This document shows, in pieces, positions 24,909 through 33,252 of a stretch of 52,032 bases of DNA. The stretch's first letter is position 1. Each line of letters opens with the position of its first letter. The stretch lies in contig JAZSEA010000058.1 in assembly GCA_045531455.1 (NCBI GenBank), positions 1 through 52,032 of the forward strand, written 5' to 3'. The notes under the pieces are model-generated. The model did no database searches and was not told where the DNA came from. It was given only the letters and a program-made list of their open reading frames with translations. The stretch is from CAG-390 sp045531455 (GTDB lineage Bacteria > Bacillota > Clostridia > Oscillospirales > CAG-272). Position numbers and translations under genes: made by a program.

Positions 24909-26918
24909 ATGAAAAAGAAAAGTATTTCTCTTGTACTTGCAGTAATTATGGTTATCTCGATGATTCCGTTTTCGCTCTTTACTGCTGCTGCAGATGACGC
25001 GGGTATGACCTTTAACGTCAATGACATATACAGCTCTGCAAAATTCCTTGAAGCGGCGCCCAACACTTTCGAGTTTACGGTGAAATTGCCCAAGGGATAT
25101 AGCGAACGTCCGGGCGTTATTTTCAGTAACTATGAGGGTCCCGAGAAAACATATGACCGTGCTATTTGCCTCCAATTACAGGCAAACGGAACGGTACAGC
25201 TCTATTACGAAACAAAGGGGAACAGCAACGTCAAGTACGTTTTCAAAAATCTTGATATATGCACGGGAGATTGGGTTCATATTGCGGTTGTACGCGATGA
25301 AGCGGCAGGAAAGGTCAGATGCTATCTCAACGGTACTCTTGCCGAAGAAATTACAACTGCTGTCGCGCCTTACGGTTATCTGACCTCTAAAGATGCACTC
25401 AAACCTATGTGCATAGGCGGCGACTACAGATCGAATAACAGATACTACTTCCGCTGCGAGCTGAAGGAGCTTGTTGTTTATTCCGATGTCAGAACGGCAG
25501 ATGAAATCAAGGCTGATATTGCGGGAACAAACAAGACAAACGATAACCTTCTCGCTTGGTATAAGCTGTCTTCAGATCAAACGTCCGTAGAAGACCTCAG
25601 CGGAAACGGATATAATGCTTCCGTCGCTAAAGAGGACCTCGACGCCCCCGCGTGGAACGATAATACCGTTCCCGTAACCGATTATGCATATTCTTTTGCC
25701 GTTGTCGGAGATACTCAGCACGTTACTCAAAATAATCCGCAAAATCTGTCAAAGATCTATCAGTGGCTTCTTGATAACCGCGAGAGCAAAAAGATACAGC
25801 ACGTATTGGGACTTGGAGATATTACCAACGCCAATGAAACCGCACAATGGGAAACTGCCCAAGCGGCTATCTCTCTTCTTAACGGCAAGCTCCCGTATAT
25901 CCTTATCAGAGGAAACCACGATAACAGTACCAATATGAATAAATATCTCGGCACGCCTGCTTACTACGAGCAGCTTGCATCCACGGGTGAGAGCGGTGTG
26001 TTTGAAGAGGGCAAGTTTGATAATTCGTACACTACACTTACCGTCGGCGCACACAAATATCTTATTATAGGACTCGACTTCGGCGCGAAGGATAACGTTC
26101 TCCAGTGGGCAAACAGTATTGTCGGTAAATATCCTGATCACAAGGTCATAGTTCTGACGCACGGATACCTTGTCAACACAGGCGAGAGACTTAACACCGG
26201 TGTTGCGGCTTGTCCCTCGTCATATGATTCGACGCTGAATGATGCTAACGATATGTGGGATAAGTTCATTTCCCGCCATAAGAATATTATGCTTGTTCTT
26301 TCGGGACATAAGGCGGCTGATGATATCGTCTCCGTTCAGCACGTCGGTGTGAACGGTAACATCGTGACAGAGTTCCTCATCAATCCTCAGACACTTGATT
26401 TGAAATATAAAAGTATGGGGGGTCTCGGACTGGTCACAATGTTCTACGTATCCGAGGATGGAAGCAAGATCTCCGTTCAGTACTACTCAACCATACACGA
26501 CAAATTCTACGGAAGTAAGAGCCAATTTACCTTTGAATGCACCGTGGATAAGTCGGGTATCGATCAGAATGTTGAGAAGGTAGAGAAGGATCACGCGGAT
26601 TCCTCAAAGTATACTAAGGAATCCTACGATGCACTCACAGCCGTGCTTAAGGATGCTGATTCCATCCGCAACAAGGTCGTAACTCAGGCGGAGGTTGATG
26701 CATACGTTGCAAAACTGGAAGCGGCAATAAACGGACTTGTTCTTATATCTGACGGCGAGACAACTCCCGAAACACAGCCCGTTCCCGATGAAACTGAGAC
26801 CGACCCTCTCGCAACAGAGTCGCCCAACACAGAGGGCGGATGCGGCACTATGATCGCAGGCGCAGCCATCGTTGTTGCTCTCCTTGGCTCAGCTATCGTC
26901 TTCAAGAAGAAAGACTGA
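24909..26918 (+). CDS. secreted LamG and metallophosphoesterase protein with C-terminal membrane anchor
   Basis: 669 residues exported and kept at the surface. Signal peptide (about 1-31). LamG/concanavalin-like domain (about 35-235) with GDWVHIAVVRDEAAG and ELVVYSDVRTADEI. Calcineurin-like phosphoesterase domain (about 260-540) with VVGDTQH, LGLGDITN, RGNHDN, LTHGYLVN and LSGHK. Then a FIVAR-like helical module (about 557-615), a Thr/Glu/Pro-rich linker and a C-terminal hydrophobic helix followed by KKKD. The helix is preceded by GGCGTMIAG, a pattern seen at the ends of other anchored Clostridia proteins. There is no LPxTG motif. It probably hydrolyses phosphoesters outside the cell while the LamG domain binds a glycan; the substrate is unknown. 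Confidence 0.87.
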   Translation: MKKKSISLVLAVIMVISMIPFSLFTAAADDAGMTFNVNDIYSSAKFLEAAPNTFEFTVKLPKGYSERPGVIFSNYEGPEKTYDRAICLQLQANGTVQLYYETKGNSNVKYVFKNLDICTGDWVHIAVVRDEAAGKVRCYLNGTLAEEITTAVAPYGYLTSKDALKPMCIGGDYRSNNRYYFRCELKELVVYSDVRTADEIKADIAGTNKTNDNLLAWYKLSSDQTSVEDLSGNGYNASVAKEDLDAPAWNDNTVPVTDYAYSFAVVGDTQHVTQNNPQNLSKIYQWLLDNRESKKIQHVLGLGDITNANETAQWETAQAAISLLNGKLPYILIRGNHDNSTNMNKYLGTPAYYEQLASTGESGVFEEGKFDNSYTTLTVGAHKYLIIGLDFGAKDNVLQWANSIVGKYPDHKVIVLTHGYLVNTGERLNTGVAACPSSYDSTLNDANDMWDKFISRHKNIMLVLSGHKAADDIVSVQHVGVNGNIVTEFLINPQTLDLKYKSMGGLGLVTMFYVSEDGSKISVQYYSTIHDKFYGSKSQFTFECTVDKSGIDQNVEKVEKDHADSSKYTKESYDALTAVLKDADSIRNKVVTQAEVDAYVAKLEAAINGLVLISDGETTPETQPVPDETETDPLATESPNTEGGCGTMIAGAAIVVALLGSAIVFKKKD

Positions 26919-26956
26919 TTTTCAGAATTCCAAAACTGAATCGCTATTATACCAAT

Positions 26957-26998
26957 GCCCCACCGACCACCGCTCGCGCGGTGGCTGATGGGGCTTTT
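26957..26998 (+). terminator. terminator of the LamG-phosphoesterase gene
   Basis: GCCCCA (26957-26962) pairs with TGGGGC (26989-26994) outside an inner CCACCGC/GCGGTGG stem, followed by TTTT. Confidence 0.85.
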
Positions 26999-27036
26999 GC
27001 TTTGTCATTCAGAAAACCGAAATGAGACGGTATCTT

Positions 27037-27540
27037 TTATTTTTTGATCGAATAATAAACACACTTATGCGTCTTTCCACGGTACTCGATCTCGGCGGTC
27101 ATTTTTGTACGCTTCATTCCGCATTTTTCCATAACGCGGATGCTTGCGAGATTATCTTCAAACGCGCCTGCGATTATTTCCGTAAAGCCTTTCGAGAGAA
27201 GAGACTTTATGACAGCGGAGAAAGCCTCGGTGGTGTAGCCTTGATTGTGGTAGTAGGGATGCAGAGCGTATCCCATCTCGATGCATTCGTTGTTGATCTC
27301 GCAGTCGTTGATAAGCCCGATCAGCTTGCCGTCAAGAAAAATGCCGAAAAGGTATCTGTCCTCTCTTTGGGAAATATCGCGCAGATAGTCAAATAACTCG
27401 AGTTCGGCTTCTCGCGTGTCGAGATCGGGAATCCTGTAGGTCGCCGCCACGACTTCATTTTTCAAGACTGACATCATATCGTCAAAATCGCAATCGCGTA
27501 TCTCGCCGAGGGTCAAGCGGAGGGTTTGGATTTGTCTCAT
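27037..27540 (-). CDS. GNAT-family N-acetyltransferase (RimJ/RimL type)
   Basis: 167 residues. The acetyl-CoA-binding region reads MGYALHPYYHNQGYTTEA, and the C-terminal NLASIRVMEKCGM is typical of the RimJ/RimL-like acetyltransferase group acting on proteins or small amines. The ATG at 27540 follows GAGGAAA by nine bases; a TTG six codons earlier lies in the end of the upstream gene. It is the last gene of a six-gene minus-strand operon, and its start touches the upstream stop codon. Confidence 0.87.
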   Translation of the reverse strand: MRQIQTLRLTLGEIRDCDFDDMMSVLKNEVVAATYRIPDLDTREAELELFDYLRDISQREDRYLFGIFLDGKLIGLINDCEINNECIEMGYALHPYYHNQGYTTEAFSAVIKSLLSKGFTEIIAGAFEDNLASIRVMEKCGMKRTKMTAEIEYRGKTHKCVYYSIKK

Positions 27541-27541
27541 A

Positions 27542-28105
27542 TTAGTTGCTTTCCTCAATTTTCTTAATCGAATCTTTCCTCAATTCCTCGCGCAGCTCGC
27601 GTGTCCACGCAGACCATTCGGCGTTTTTCTGACCGTAGACGAGATTTTCCTCGTATTCAAGCGGTATCCAGGTGGAGATGTCGGCTTCGTTGTGAGACAC
27701 TACGGCTTCCATATTGTCGAGCGCTTTGAAAAGCTTCGCCTCGGGCGTTTCAAGCGCGTTCATTTCGTCAAAGAGCGCGGAAAGCTCATCGCGGATGCCG
27801 TTGGGAAGAGAAGAAAGCAGATCCTTGATCGCCTTTTCTTCCTCTTTTTCGTGAGTCTCGGTTTTGTAAAACGACGGAATGTCGCCCGTGACCGCCTCGC
27901 CGAAATCGTGGACGAGGCACATTCTGATCACTTTGTTTATGTCAAGCTCCGGATATCCGTCGGCACAGAGCATAGCCATGACCGAAAGCCGCCACGAATG
28001 CTCCGCGACGCTCTCACGCCGTCCGCTCGAGGTCCACGAATGCCGCGTGTTGCACTTGAGCTTTTCGATCTTGTTCAGAAATTCTATGTATTCTCTCGGG
28101 TTCAT
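27542..28105 (-). CDS. HD-domain hydrolase (YfbR/HDDC2-like 5'-nucleotidase)
   Basis: 187 residues with metal-ligand motifs RRESVAEHSW (first His), LVHDFGEAVTGD (HD pair) and a later Asp in KALDNMEAV. The order and spacing fit the HD family related to YfbR 5'-deoxynucleotidase and HDDC2. It probably removes phosphate from nucleoside monophosphates. It lies within the minus-strand operon, with a 22-base gap after the methyltransferase gene upstream and one base before the GNAT start downstream. Confidence 0.85.
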   Translation of the reverse strand: MNPREYIEFLNKIEKLKCNTRHSWTSSGRRESVAEHSWRLSVMAMLCADGYPELDINKVIRMCLVHDFGEAVTGDIPSFYKTETHEKEEEKAIKDLLSSLPNGIRDELSALFDEMNALETPEAKLFKALDNMEAVVSHNEADISTWIPLEYEENLVYGQKNAEWSAWTRELREELRKDSIKKIEESN

Positions 28106-28127
28106 TAATCGAGTGTCCTTCCTTTGT

Positions 28128-28886
28128 TCAGATCGGTTTCTTTGCCAGATACAGAATATAAGTGTCGCTGAAGACGATCTTGTTGCCCGCTTCCATTACA
28201 GCCTCGCGGAGCCCTTCAAAGAACTTTGTCTTGTAAGGCTCGGGAATGACCATATGATCGCAATGCGTTCCGCTGTAGGCAACGTATTCGTCCGCTGTGA
28301 ACTCGCGCTTGCCGAAAAATTCACGCTTTTCAAAATCGACGTAGCCGTAATTCGGCGCGTTGGTGTACTTGAACGAGCCGTGCGTGTACGCTGTTTCGGG
28401 CTTGTAATATGCGGAATAAACTTTCTGAATATTGTTGTAGAGTTCTTCGTTCGGAGTCTTGTAATCTCCGCGCATAAGAAGCATAGCCAGAGTTCCGCCG
28501 GGCTTGAGAAGGTCAAAGGTCTTTCTGAACGCAATCTCCTCGGGGATCCATTGGATCGTCGCGGCAGAGTAGATCATATCAAACTTCCGGTCGCCGAAAT
28601 CGTGAGTTATGAAGTCGTCGTTTACAATATGGAAATTCGGATAGTGACCGTATTTCTGCTTCATTTTTTCATAAAGATGCTCGCCGAGCTCGATGGCGTT
28701 GTAGTCGCAACCCGTGGAAAGAATCGGATCGGTAGCCTGCCCCGTACCGGGTCCGAGCTCTAGCACCGATTTGCTCGCGTCGATCTCCGCGTATTCGATC
28801 AATGAGGCAAATAGCTCCGGGGAATATCTCGGACGGTATTTGTCAAACTGCTCGGGGATCGTGTCGAATATCTTTCTGAATTCCAT
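28128..28886 (-). CDS. class I SAM-dependent methyltransferase
   Basis: 252 residues. The SAM-binding glycine loop is VLELGPGTGQATDPIL, the acidic residue after strand 2 is in NAIELGEHLYEK, and DMIYSAATIQWI and LLKPGGTLAMLL are motifs II-III of the small-molecule methyltransferase type (Methyltransf_11/25). The N-terminal FDKYRPRYSPELF is common in this group. The substrate is unknown. It lies 10 bases downstream of the phosphatase gene in the same operon. Confidence 0.87.
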   Translation of the reverse strand: MEFRKIFDTIPEQFDKYRPRYSPELFASLIEYAEIDASKSVLELGPGTGQATDPILSTGCDYNAIELGEHLYEKMKQKYGHYPNFHIVNDDFITHDFGDRKFDMIYSAATIQWIPEEIAFRKTFDLLKPGGTLAMLLMRGDYKTPNEELYNNIQKVYSAYYKPETAYTHGSFKYTNAPNYGYVDFEKREFFGKREFTADEYVAYSGTHCDHMVIPEPYKTKFFEGLREAVMEAGNKIVFSDTYILYLAKKPI

Positions 28887-28896
28887 AGTGTTCTCC

Positions 28897-29358
28897 TTAT
28901 TTCAAAGTTTCCAAAAGCCCCGCGCATCCCTCATAAATATCTCGATATGCGATATCAAATCTGTCCGAATACCAAGGATCGGCAACGTCACCGGGGCGGG
29001 AAGTGTAGTCCATCAGCTTGCGGATCTTGCCATTGGGATCACCGCCGAGGATGCGGTGCATATTGCGGATATTTGCCGAATCCATACCGACGAAAAGATC
29101 GTACTTTTCATAATCCGATTTCTGTAACTGCACCGCGCGCTTACCTTCACAGGGGATACCGTGCTTTGCAAGCTCTGCTTTCGCGGGCGGATAGACGGGA
29201 TTGCCCATTCCGTTCCATATTTCCTCCGTGCTTGTCGCGGACGATCTGATCTCAAATTCAGCCTCAATTCCGCGCTCGGCAACCATTCTTTTGAATATAA
29301 ATTCCGCCATCGGACTGCGGCAGATATTGCCGTGGCAGACGAACATTATTCTTACCAT
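28897..29358 (-). CDS. low-molecular-weight protein-tyrosine phosphatase
   Basis: 153 residues beginning MVRIMFVCHGNICRSPM. The catalytic C-x5-R loop is CHGNICR and the general acid is in DPWYSDRFD, both in the standard places. It dephosphorylates phosphotyrosine or low-molecular-weight substrates. The ATG at 29358 gives the family's normal length. A much longer in-frame reading upstream is an Arg-rich out-of-frame translation of the preceding gene and is rejected. The start overlaps the end of the MazG-like gene by seven bases. Confidence 0.93.
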   Translation of the reverse strand: MVRIMFVCHGNICRSPMAEFIFKRMVAERGIEAEFEIRSSATSTEEIWNGMGNPVYPPAKAELAKHGIPCEGKRAVQLQKSDYEKYDLFVGMDSANIRNMHRILGGDPNGKIRKLMDYTSRPGDVADPWYSDRFDIAYRDIYEGCAGLLETLK

Positions 29359-29678
29359 CGCGTCATATTCCTCTCGAATTTCTTGACGTAAGCCTCGCGG
29401 AGCTCGTCGGACGTTATGCCGTAGCAGAGCATTACGTCGTGGTAGTACATCAGCACGTCTGCCATCTCTTCGACGAGGTGCGTGCGGAGAGAGGGGTCTG
29501 AGATCGCCTCGTTGTATCCGTTTTTCTTGATGATGTCCGCGACCTCGCCGATCTCGCCGATCATCCAAAGGAGCTTGTTTTGCCCGATCTCGGGGCAGAT
29601 AGGCTCCCATTTATTCTTGTATTTATCCTGCAGCTTTCTCTGCATATCAAGCATTTCGTTTACTGTTAATTCAGCCAT
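29352..29678 (-). CDS. MazG-like nucleotide pyrophosphohydrolase
   Basis: 108 residues. The family metal-binding motifs are GEIGEVADII (E-x2-E) and LVEEMADVLMYYHD (E-x2-D). The family hydrolyses NTPs or damaged nucleotides to the monophosphate. The ATG at 29678 is chosen because AAAGGAG lies six bases before it, inside the end of the kinase-like gene. An in-frame extension of 19 codons upstream overlaps that gene and lacks a binding site. Confidence 0.9.
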   Translation of the reverse strand: MAELTVNEMLDMQRKLQDKYKNKWEPICPEIGQNKLLWMIGEIGEVADIIKKNGYNEAISDPSLRTHLVEEMADVLMYYHDVMLCYGITSDELREAYVKKFERNMTRW

Positions 29679-29679
29679 A

Positions 29680-30552
29680 TCAAGCTCCTTTGTACCATTT
29701 CGGTACCACATTTGTGAAATTTTCATACCAATCAAGCACGTCGCGTGCCTGGTTCATCATAGTTTTTATCTCTCCCTCACCAAACGGGATCGCCCAAGGG
29801 ATCGATGATAGCATATTGCTTCCGATATAGAGCGCGAGAAGCTCCCAGAACTTGTGCGGAACCTCGCCGCCGAAGTAGCCGTCGACGTTGCCGGATGCAA
29901 ATGCGGGTGCCGCCTGAGCACACCATACGATACGGTTGAATTCCTCCCAAGGATCGCCGAAATCGTAACGGTCAAAGTCGATGATGACGATTTTGCCGTC
30001 CTCGATCATCATATTACCGATGTGATAGTCGCCGTGCTGATAGCATTGCGGACGATTTTTCAGTAGATGACGGTTTGCGGCGAGGTAATCGAGGATATAA
30101 TGATCGCCCTCGAATTTGAGCGGACATTCTGCGTACATCCTGATCTTGCGGTCGATCTTCGCGTTGAATCTCGGCTCCCATTCGGGCTGATCCTCGGGCG
30201 CGGGTATCGAATGTATCAGACGGAGCATCGCGCCCGCTTCGTATCCGAGACGGTACTGCTCGTCCTCGCTCATTTCCTTGACCGCATCCTCCGCGTCTAC
30301 GCCATCGACGAATCGCTGGAGCATATAATAACCGTCAGCACACTCGCCGCAGTCGACAGGATCGCACATCGAAACGCCGAGTGCCTCGACCTGCTTCTGC
30401 ATACGGAACATATCCGCGTAACGCTCACCCCTCGCGAAATTCGTCACGCGCAAAAGATATACTTTCCCCGTTTCATCTACGGCACGGTATTTTCTGTCGC
30501 CCGACCAACCCTTTCTGATCTCGGTAAGCTCGGCGAAATTCGGTAACGGCAT
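29680..30552 (-). CDS. aminoglycoside phosphotransferase (APH)-family kinase
   Basis: 290 residues, first gene of the operon. The kinase-like fold has the catalytic loop QHGDYHIGNMM and the metal-binding IDFDRYDFGDP. The family phosphorylates aminoglycosides, macrolides, choline, homoserine or other small hydroxyl compounds; the substrate is not predictable. GGGAGGTG lies five bases before the ATG at 30552. An ATG five codons upstream overlaps the Shine-Dalgarno sequence and is rejected. Its stop overlaps the leader of the MazG-like gene. Confidence 0.88.
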   Translation of the reverse strand: MPLPNFAELTEIRKGWSGDRKYRAVDETGKVYLLRVTNFARGERYADMFRMQKQVEALGVSMCDPVDCGECADGYYMLQRFVDGVDAEDAVKEMSEDEQYRLGYEAGAMLRLIHSIPAPEDQPEWEPRFNAKIDRKIRMYAECPLKFEGDHYILDYLAANRHLLKNRPQCYQHGDYHIGNMMIEDGKIVIIDFDRYDFGDPWEEFNRIVWCAQAAPAFASGNVDGYFGGEVPHKFWELLALYIGSNMLSSIPWAIPFGEGEIKTMMNQARDVLDWYENFTNVVPKWYKGA

Positions 30553-30577
30553 GTCATCACCTCCCATTATTTATCTA

Positions 30578-30606
30578 ATTATAACATAATCAATAAATAA
30601 ATTCAA
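30578..30606 (-). promoter_or_regulatory. promoter of the six-gene minus-strand operon
   Basis: Minus strand: TTGAAT (30606-30601), a 17-bp spacer, TATAAT (30583-30578), 26 bp before the APH-like start codon. Confidence 0.7.
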
Positions 30607-30655
30607 GCATAATAAACTCAACTTACCGTTGAAGAGATATTTTTTTCGCAACTTC

Positions 30656-30684
30656 TTGCAACAGCGGCAATTATGTGATATAAT
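30656..30684 (+). promoter_or_regulatory. promoter of the transglutaminase-kinase operon
   Basis: TTGCAA (30656-30661), a 17-bp spacer ending TGTGA, then TATAAT (30679-30684). Confidence 0.7.
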
Positions 30685-30711
30685 TAGAAAAAAGCATTGG
30701 GGTAACATGCC

Positions 30712-32082
30712 ATGATCGAATTCCGTGAAGAAGATATAAAATATATCGCCATAGAGCTTCCCGACGAGGTGAAGTTTTTCAAGTTCTCGGGAGATTTTGA
30801 GGGAGAAGAGAAGACTGTGCTCCGTCTGCTTGAGGGGGATTTGCCGATCCCGCTCCGCCGTCGTCTCGAGCTCGAGCTCGAGATCTGCCGCGAGATGCAG
30901 AGGGATTACTATACCGATTTCGACACGCTTCTCTCGAGAATCAAAGATAAATATCCCGCCTGTACCGCAGAAAACCTCGAATACATAGTTTCAACGGGTA
31001 CTGCGGATTATATCGGAAAAAACGGCGTGCGCTATTTCCAGCGTGCGGCAAGATCGAATATCCTCGAATGCCGCAGAGCTTATCTTGAGTCGCTGACGAG
31101 CGGTGTATATGACGACACCTACCGCAACGAGCTTCGCCACGAGAATCTTGATATAATGAAGAAGCACGGCTACCGCAAGGTGCGCTACCGAGTCCGCGAG
31201 TGGCTTGAGGTCGCCGAGCACGCAGAGAGGGAGGGGAAGACGATCCGCGTCCACCTGCCATATCCCGCAATTTGCGATGAACAGAGCGACATAGTTCTTC
31301 ATTCCTCGTCGCATCCCGTATATATCTCGGATGCCGATCAGAGAACGGCGTTCATCGAGACCGAGTATATAAAGGGAGATCATTTTGAGATCGAATTTTC
31401 CTATACTCTGACGGTACCCTATCACGATCTCGACCCCGCAAAGGTCTCGCCCGAGCAGCCCGATTTCTATACAGAAGAGGAGCTTCCGCAGATCAGACTC
31501 ACGCCCTTCATCCGCTCGCTTGCGGAAGAGATCAAGGGTGACGAAACAAATCCGCTTCTTTTGGCTTGGAGGGCATACGAATACGTCACGACTCACGTGA
31601 CCTACTCCTATATGCGCGAGTATCTTTGCATCGAAAATATTCCCGAATTCGCGCTTCTTCAGGGGCGTGGAGATTGCGGAGTAATGGCTCTTGCATTTAT
31701 CGCGCTCTGCCGCGCTATGGGAGTTCCCGCGCGTTGGCAGTCGGGAAGCCATTGCCGTCCCACGGGAATCGGAAGCCACGATTGGGCACAGTTCTACGTT
31801 GCGCCCTGGGGCTGGCTCCACGCCGATATCTCTTTCGGAGAGGGCGCGTACAAGCATGGCGACTATGAGCTTTGGAAGCATTATTGCGGAGGCTTTGACA
31901 CCTTCCGCGAGATAAATAACAATTCTCTCGGGACACCCTTCGATCCGCCCAAAAAATTCCTCCGCACCGACCCCTATGACAATCAGAGCGGCGAGGCGGA
32001 GTATGATGACGAGGGCCTCGGCTTCGGTGACCTTCGCAAGGGAAGATGTATTGTTGAATTTGAAGACCTTACGGGGAGGTAA
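30712..32082 (+). CDS. transglutaminase-like cysteine protease-fold protein
   Basis: 456 residues with no signal peptide. The C-terminal half holds a transglutaminase core: catalytic Cys in QGRGDCGVMALAF (about 322), His in IGSHDWAQFY (about 356) and Asp in WLHADISFGEG (about 371). The N-terminal half (about 1-240) is mixed helical and beta and is not recognised, though similar N-terminal regions occur in Clostridia transglutaminase proteins. The family includes peptide hydrolases and peptidoglycan or protein cross-linkers; lack of export signals favours a cytoplasmic peptidase-like role. The kinase gene follows after three bases. Confidence 0.85.
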   Translation: MIEFREEDIKYIAIELPDEVKFFKFSGDFEGEEKTVLRLLEGDLPIPLRRRLELELEICREMQRDYYTDFDTLLSRIKDKYPACTAENLEYIVSTGTADYIGKNGVRYFQRAARSNILECRRAYLESLTSGVYDDTYRNELRHENLDIMKKHGYRKVRYRVREWLEVAEHAEREGKTIRVHLPYPAICDEQSDIVLHSSSHPVYISDADQRTAFIETEYIKGDHFEIEFSYTLTVPYHDLDPAKVSPEQPDFYTEEELPQIRLTPFIRSLAEEIKGDETNPLLLAWRAYEYVTTHVTYSYMREYLCIENIPEFALLQGRGDCGVMALAFIALCRAMGVPARWQSGSHCRPTGIGSHDWAQFYVAPWGWLHADISFGEGAYKHGDYELWKHYCGGFDTFREINNNSLGTPFDPPKKFLRTDPYDNQSGEAEYDDEGLGFGDLRKGRCIVEFEDLTGR

Positions 32083-32085
32083 AAT

Positions 32086-32967
32086 ATGAAAAAGTACGTA
32101 ATTGCGGTTGACGGCGGTGGAACAAAGACCGTCGGTGCTCTTGCCGATCTGAACGGCGAGGTCCTGAACTATAAGGTCTGCGGCGCTTCGAATCCGAACG
32201 ATATCGGCGAGGAAGCCGCTTGTAAGATGATTTCCTCTCTTGTTCGCAGACTCGCGGATGAAGCGGACGGCTGGATCACCGCGGTCTACGCGGGAATCTC
32301 GGGTGCGGTCGGTCACGAAAAAGCACTCAAGCGCGCGATCCATCAGGCCTGCCCCGACACGACCGTCAGAGTCGAGAGCGACGTTTACAATCTTTTCGGA
32401 CTTCTTCCCGGAGATCCCAACCGTGATGCTGCGGCGATAATCTGCGGCACGGGAAGCGTTTGCTTCGTTCGCAAGGGCGGAGAGCTACACCGCATCGGCG
32501 GCTGGGGCTATCTGCTTGACTCGAACGGCGGCGCATATTCGGTCGGCAGAGACGGACTTGAAGCAGCTCTGCGCCACTTTGACGGCAGAGGAAAAAAGAC
32601 CTGCCTGTACGAGCTCGCCGAGGCGTATCTCGGGGATAAGCCCGAGGTTTCGATAGGCAAGATCTACAAAGGAGGCAAGCCCTATATCGCGGGATTTGCT
32701 CCCGAGGTCTTCCGTGCCGCCGCGGGTAAGGATGAGGTTGCTTTGTATATTACCTCAAAGGCTGTAGGCACAGTCAAGGAATACGTCAACATTGCCGCAA
32801 AGCTCCTCGGCGAGAATTTCGACTGTATAATCAGCGGCGGAATGATGCACGATCCGCTTATGAAGAGTATGCTCCGCGAGATATCGGGAGTAAATTTGAT
32901 CTATCCCGAACGCGAGCAGGTCTTCGGCGCGCTGAATCAGGCACTCGGAATGATCGAGAGATCATAA
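32086..32967 (+). CDS. N-acetylglucosamine kinase-like ATPase (BadF/BadG/BcrA/BcrD family)
   Basis: 293 residues of the ASKHA fold. Phosphate 1 is AVDGGGTKTVG, the connector and phosphate 2 region is AAIICGTGSVCF, and GGWGYLLDSNGGAYSVGRDGL is typical of GlcNAc kinases. The adenosine motif is IISGGMMHD. It probably phosphorylates an amino sugar during recycling or uptake. GGGGAGG precedes the ATG within the end of the upstream gene. Pairing with a transglutaminase-like hydrolase suggests breakdown of a glycopeptide such as cell-wall fragments; that link is inference. Confidence 0.87.
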   Translation: MKKYVIAVDGGGTKTVGALADLNGEVLNYKVCGASNPNDIGEEAACKMISSLVRRLADEADGWITAVYAGISGAVGHEKALKRAIHQACPDTTVRVESDVYNLFGLLPGDPNRDAAAIICGTGSVCFVRKGGELHRIGGWGYLLDSNGGAYSVGRDGLEAALRHFDGRGKKTCLYELAEAYLGDKPEVSIGKIYKGGKPYIAGFAPEVFRAAAGKDEVALYITSKAVGTVKEYVNIAAKLLGENFDCIISGGMMHDPLMKSMLREISGVNLIYPEREQVFGALNQALGMIERS

Positions 32968-32980
32968 TGAATAATAAACA

Positions 32981-33048
32981 AAAAGGGGAATATACGTCCG
33001 CTTTGTCAAGCAAGCTTGACTTGGCGTTGGCGTGTATTCTCCTTTTTT
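32981..33048 (+). terminator. terminator of the transglutaminase-kinase operon
   Basis: AAAAGGGGAATATACG (32981-32996) pairs with CGTGTATTCTCCTTTT with wobbles, enclosing a smaller GTCAAG/CTTGAC hairpin, and ends in a T tract. Confidence 0.8.
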
Positions 33049-33075
33049 CTTAAAAAAAGAGATCGTTTTACATTG

Positions 33076-33105
33076 TTTATCCCAAAAAAGATACGATTTA
33101 TCCCA
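33076..33105 (+). promoter_or_regulatory. direct repeat TTTATCCCA upstream of the ECF sigma gene
   Basis: TTTATCCCA occurs at 33076-33084 and 33097-33105, 21 bp apart (two helical turns). A TATAAT box lies downstream at 33133-33138 without an obvious -35 box at 17 bp. That layout suits an activator- or ECF-dependent promoter. Confidence 0.45.
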
Positions 33106-33252
33106 TAATCCGCACAAGGACAGTATTTATGCTATAATAATGTCAGCTCTTGTACGTCGCATGTAAACAAAATGTAAATATGGCGTTTTGGTGAAAATTT
33201 TCAAAAAATTTTTCGTTATATAGATGACTGTAAAATAAAGGAGGAGAATCAT

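Noticed and set aside
29359..29610. 84-residue N-terminal extension of the tyrosine phosphatase
   Set aside because: It is an Arg-rich out-of-frame translation of the MazG-like gene; the normal start is at 29358.
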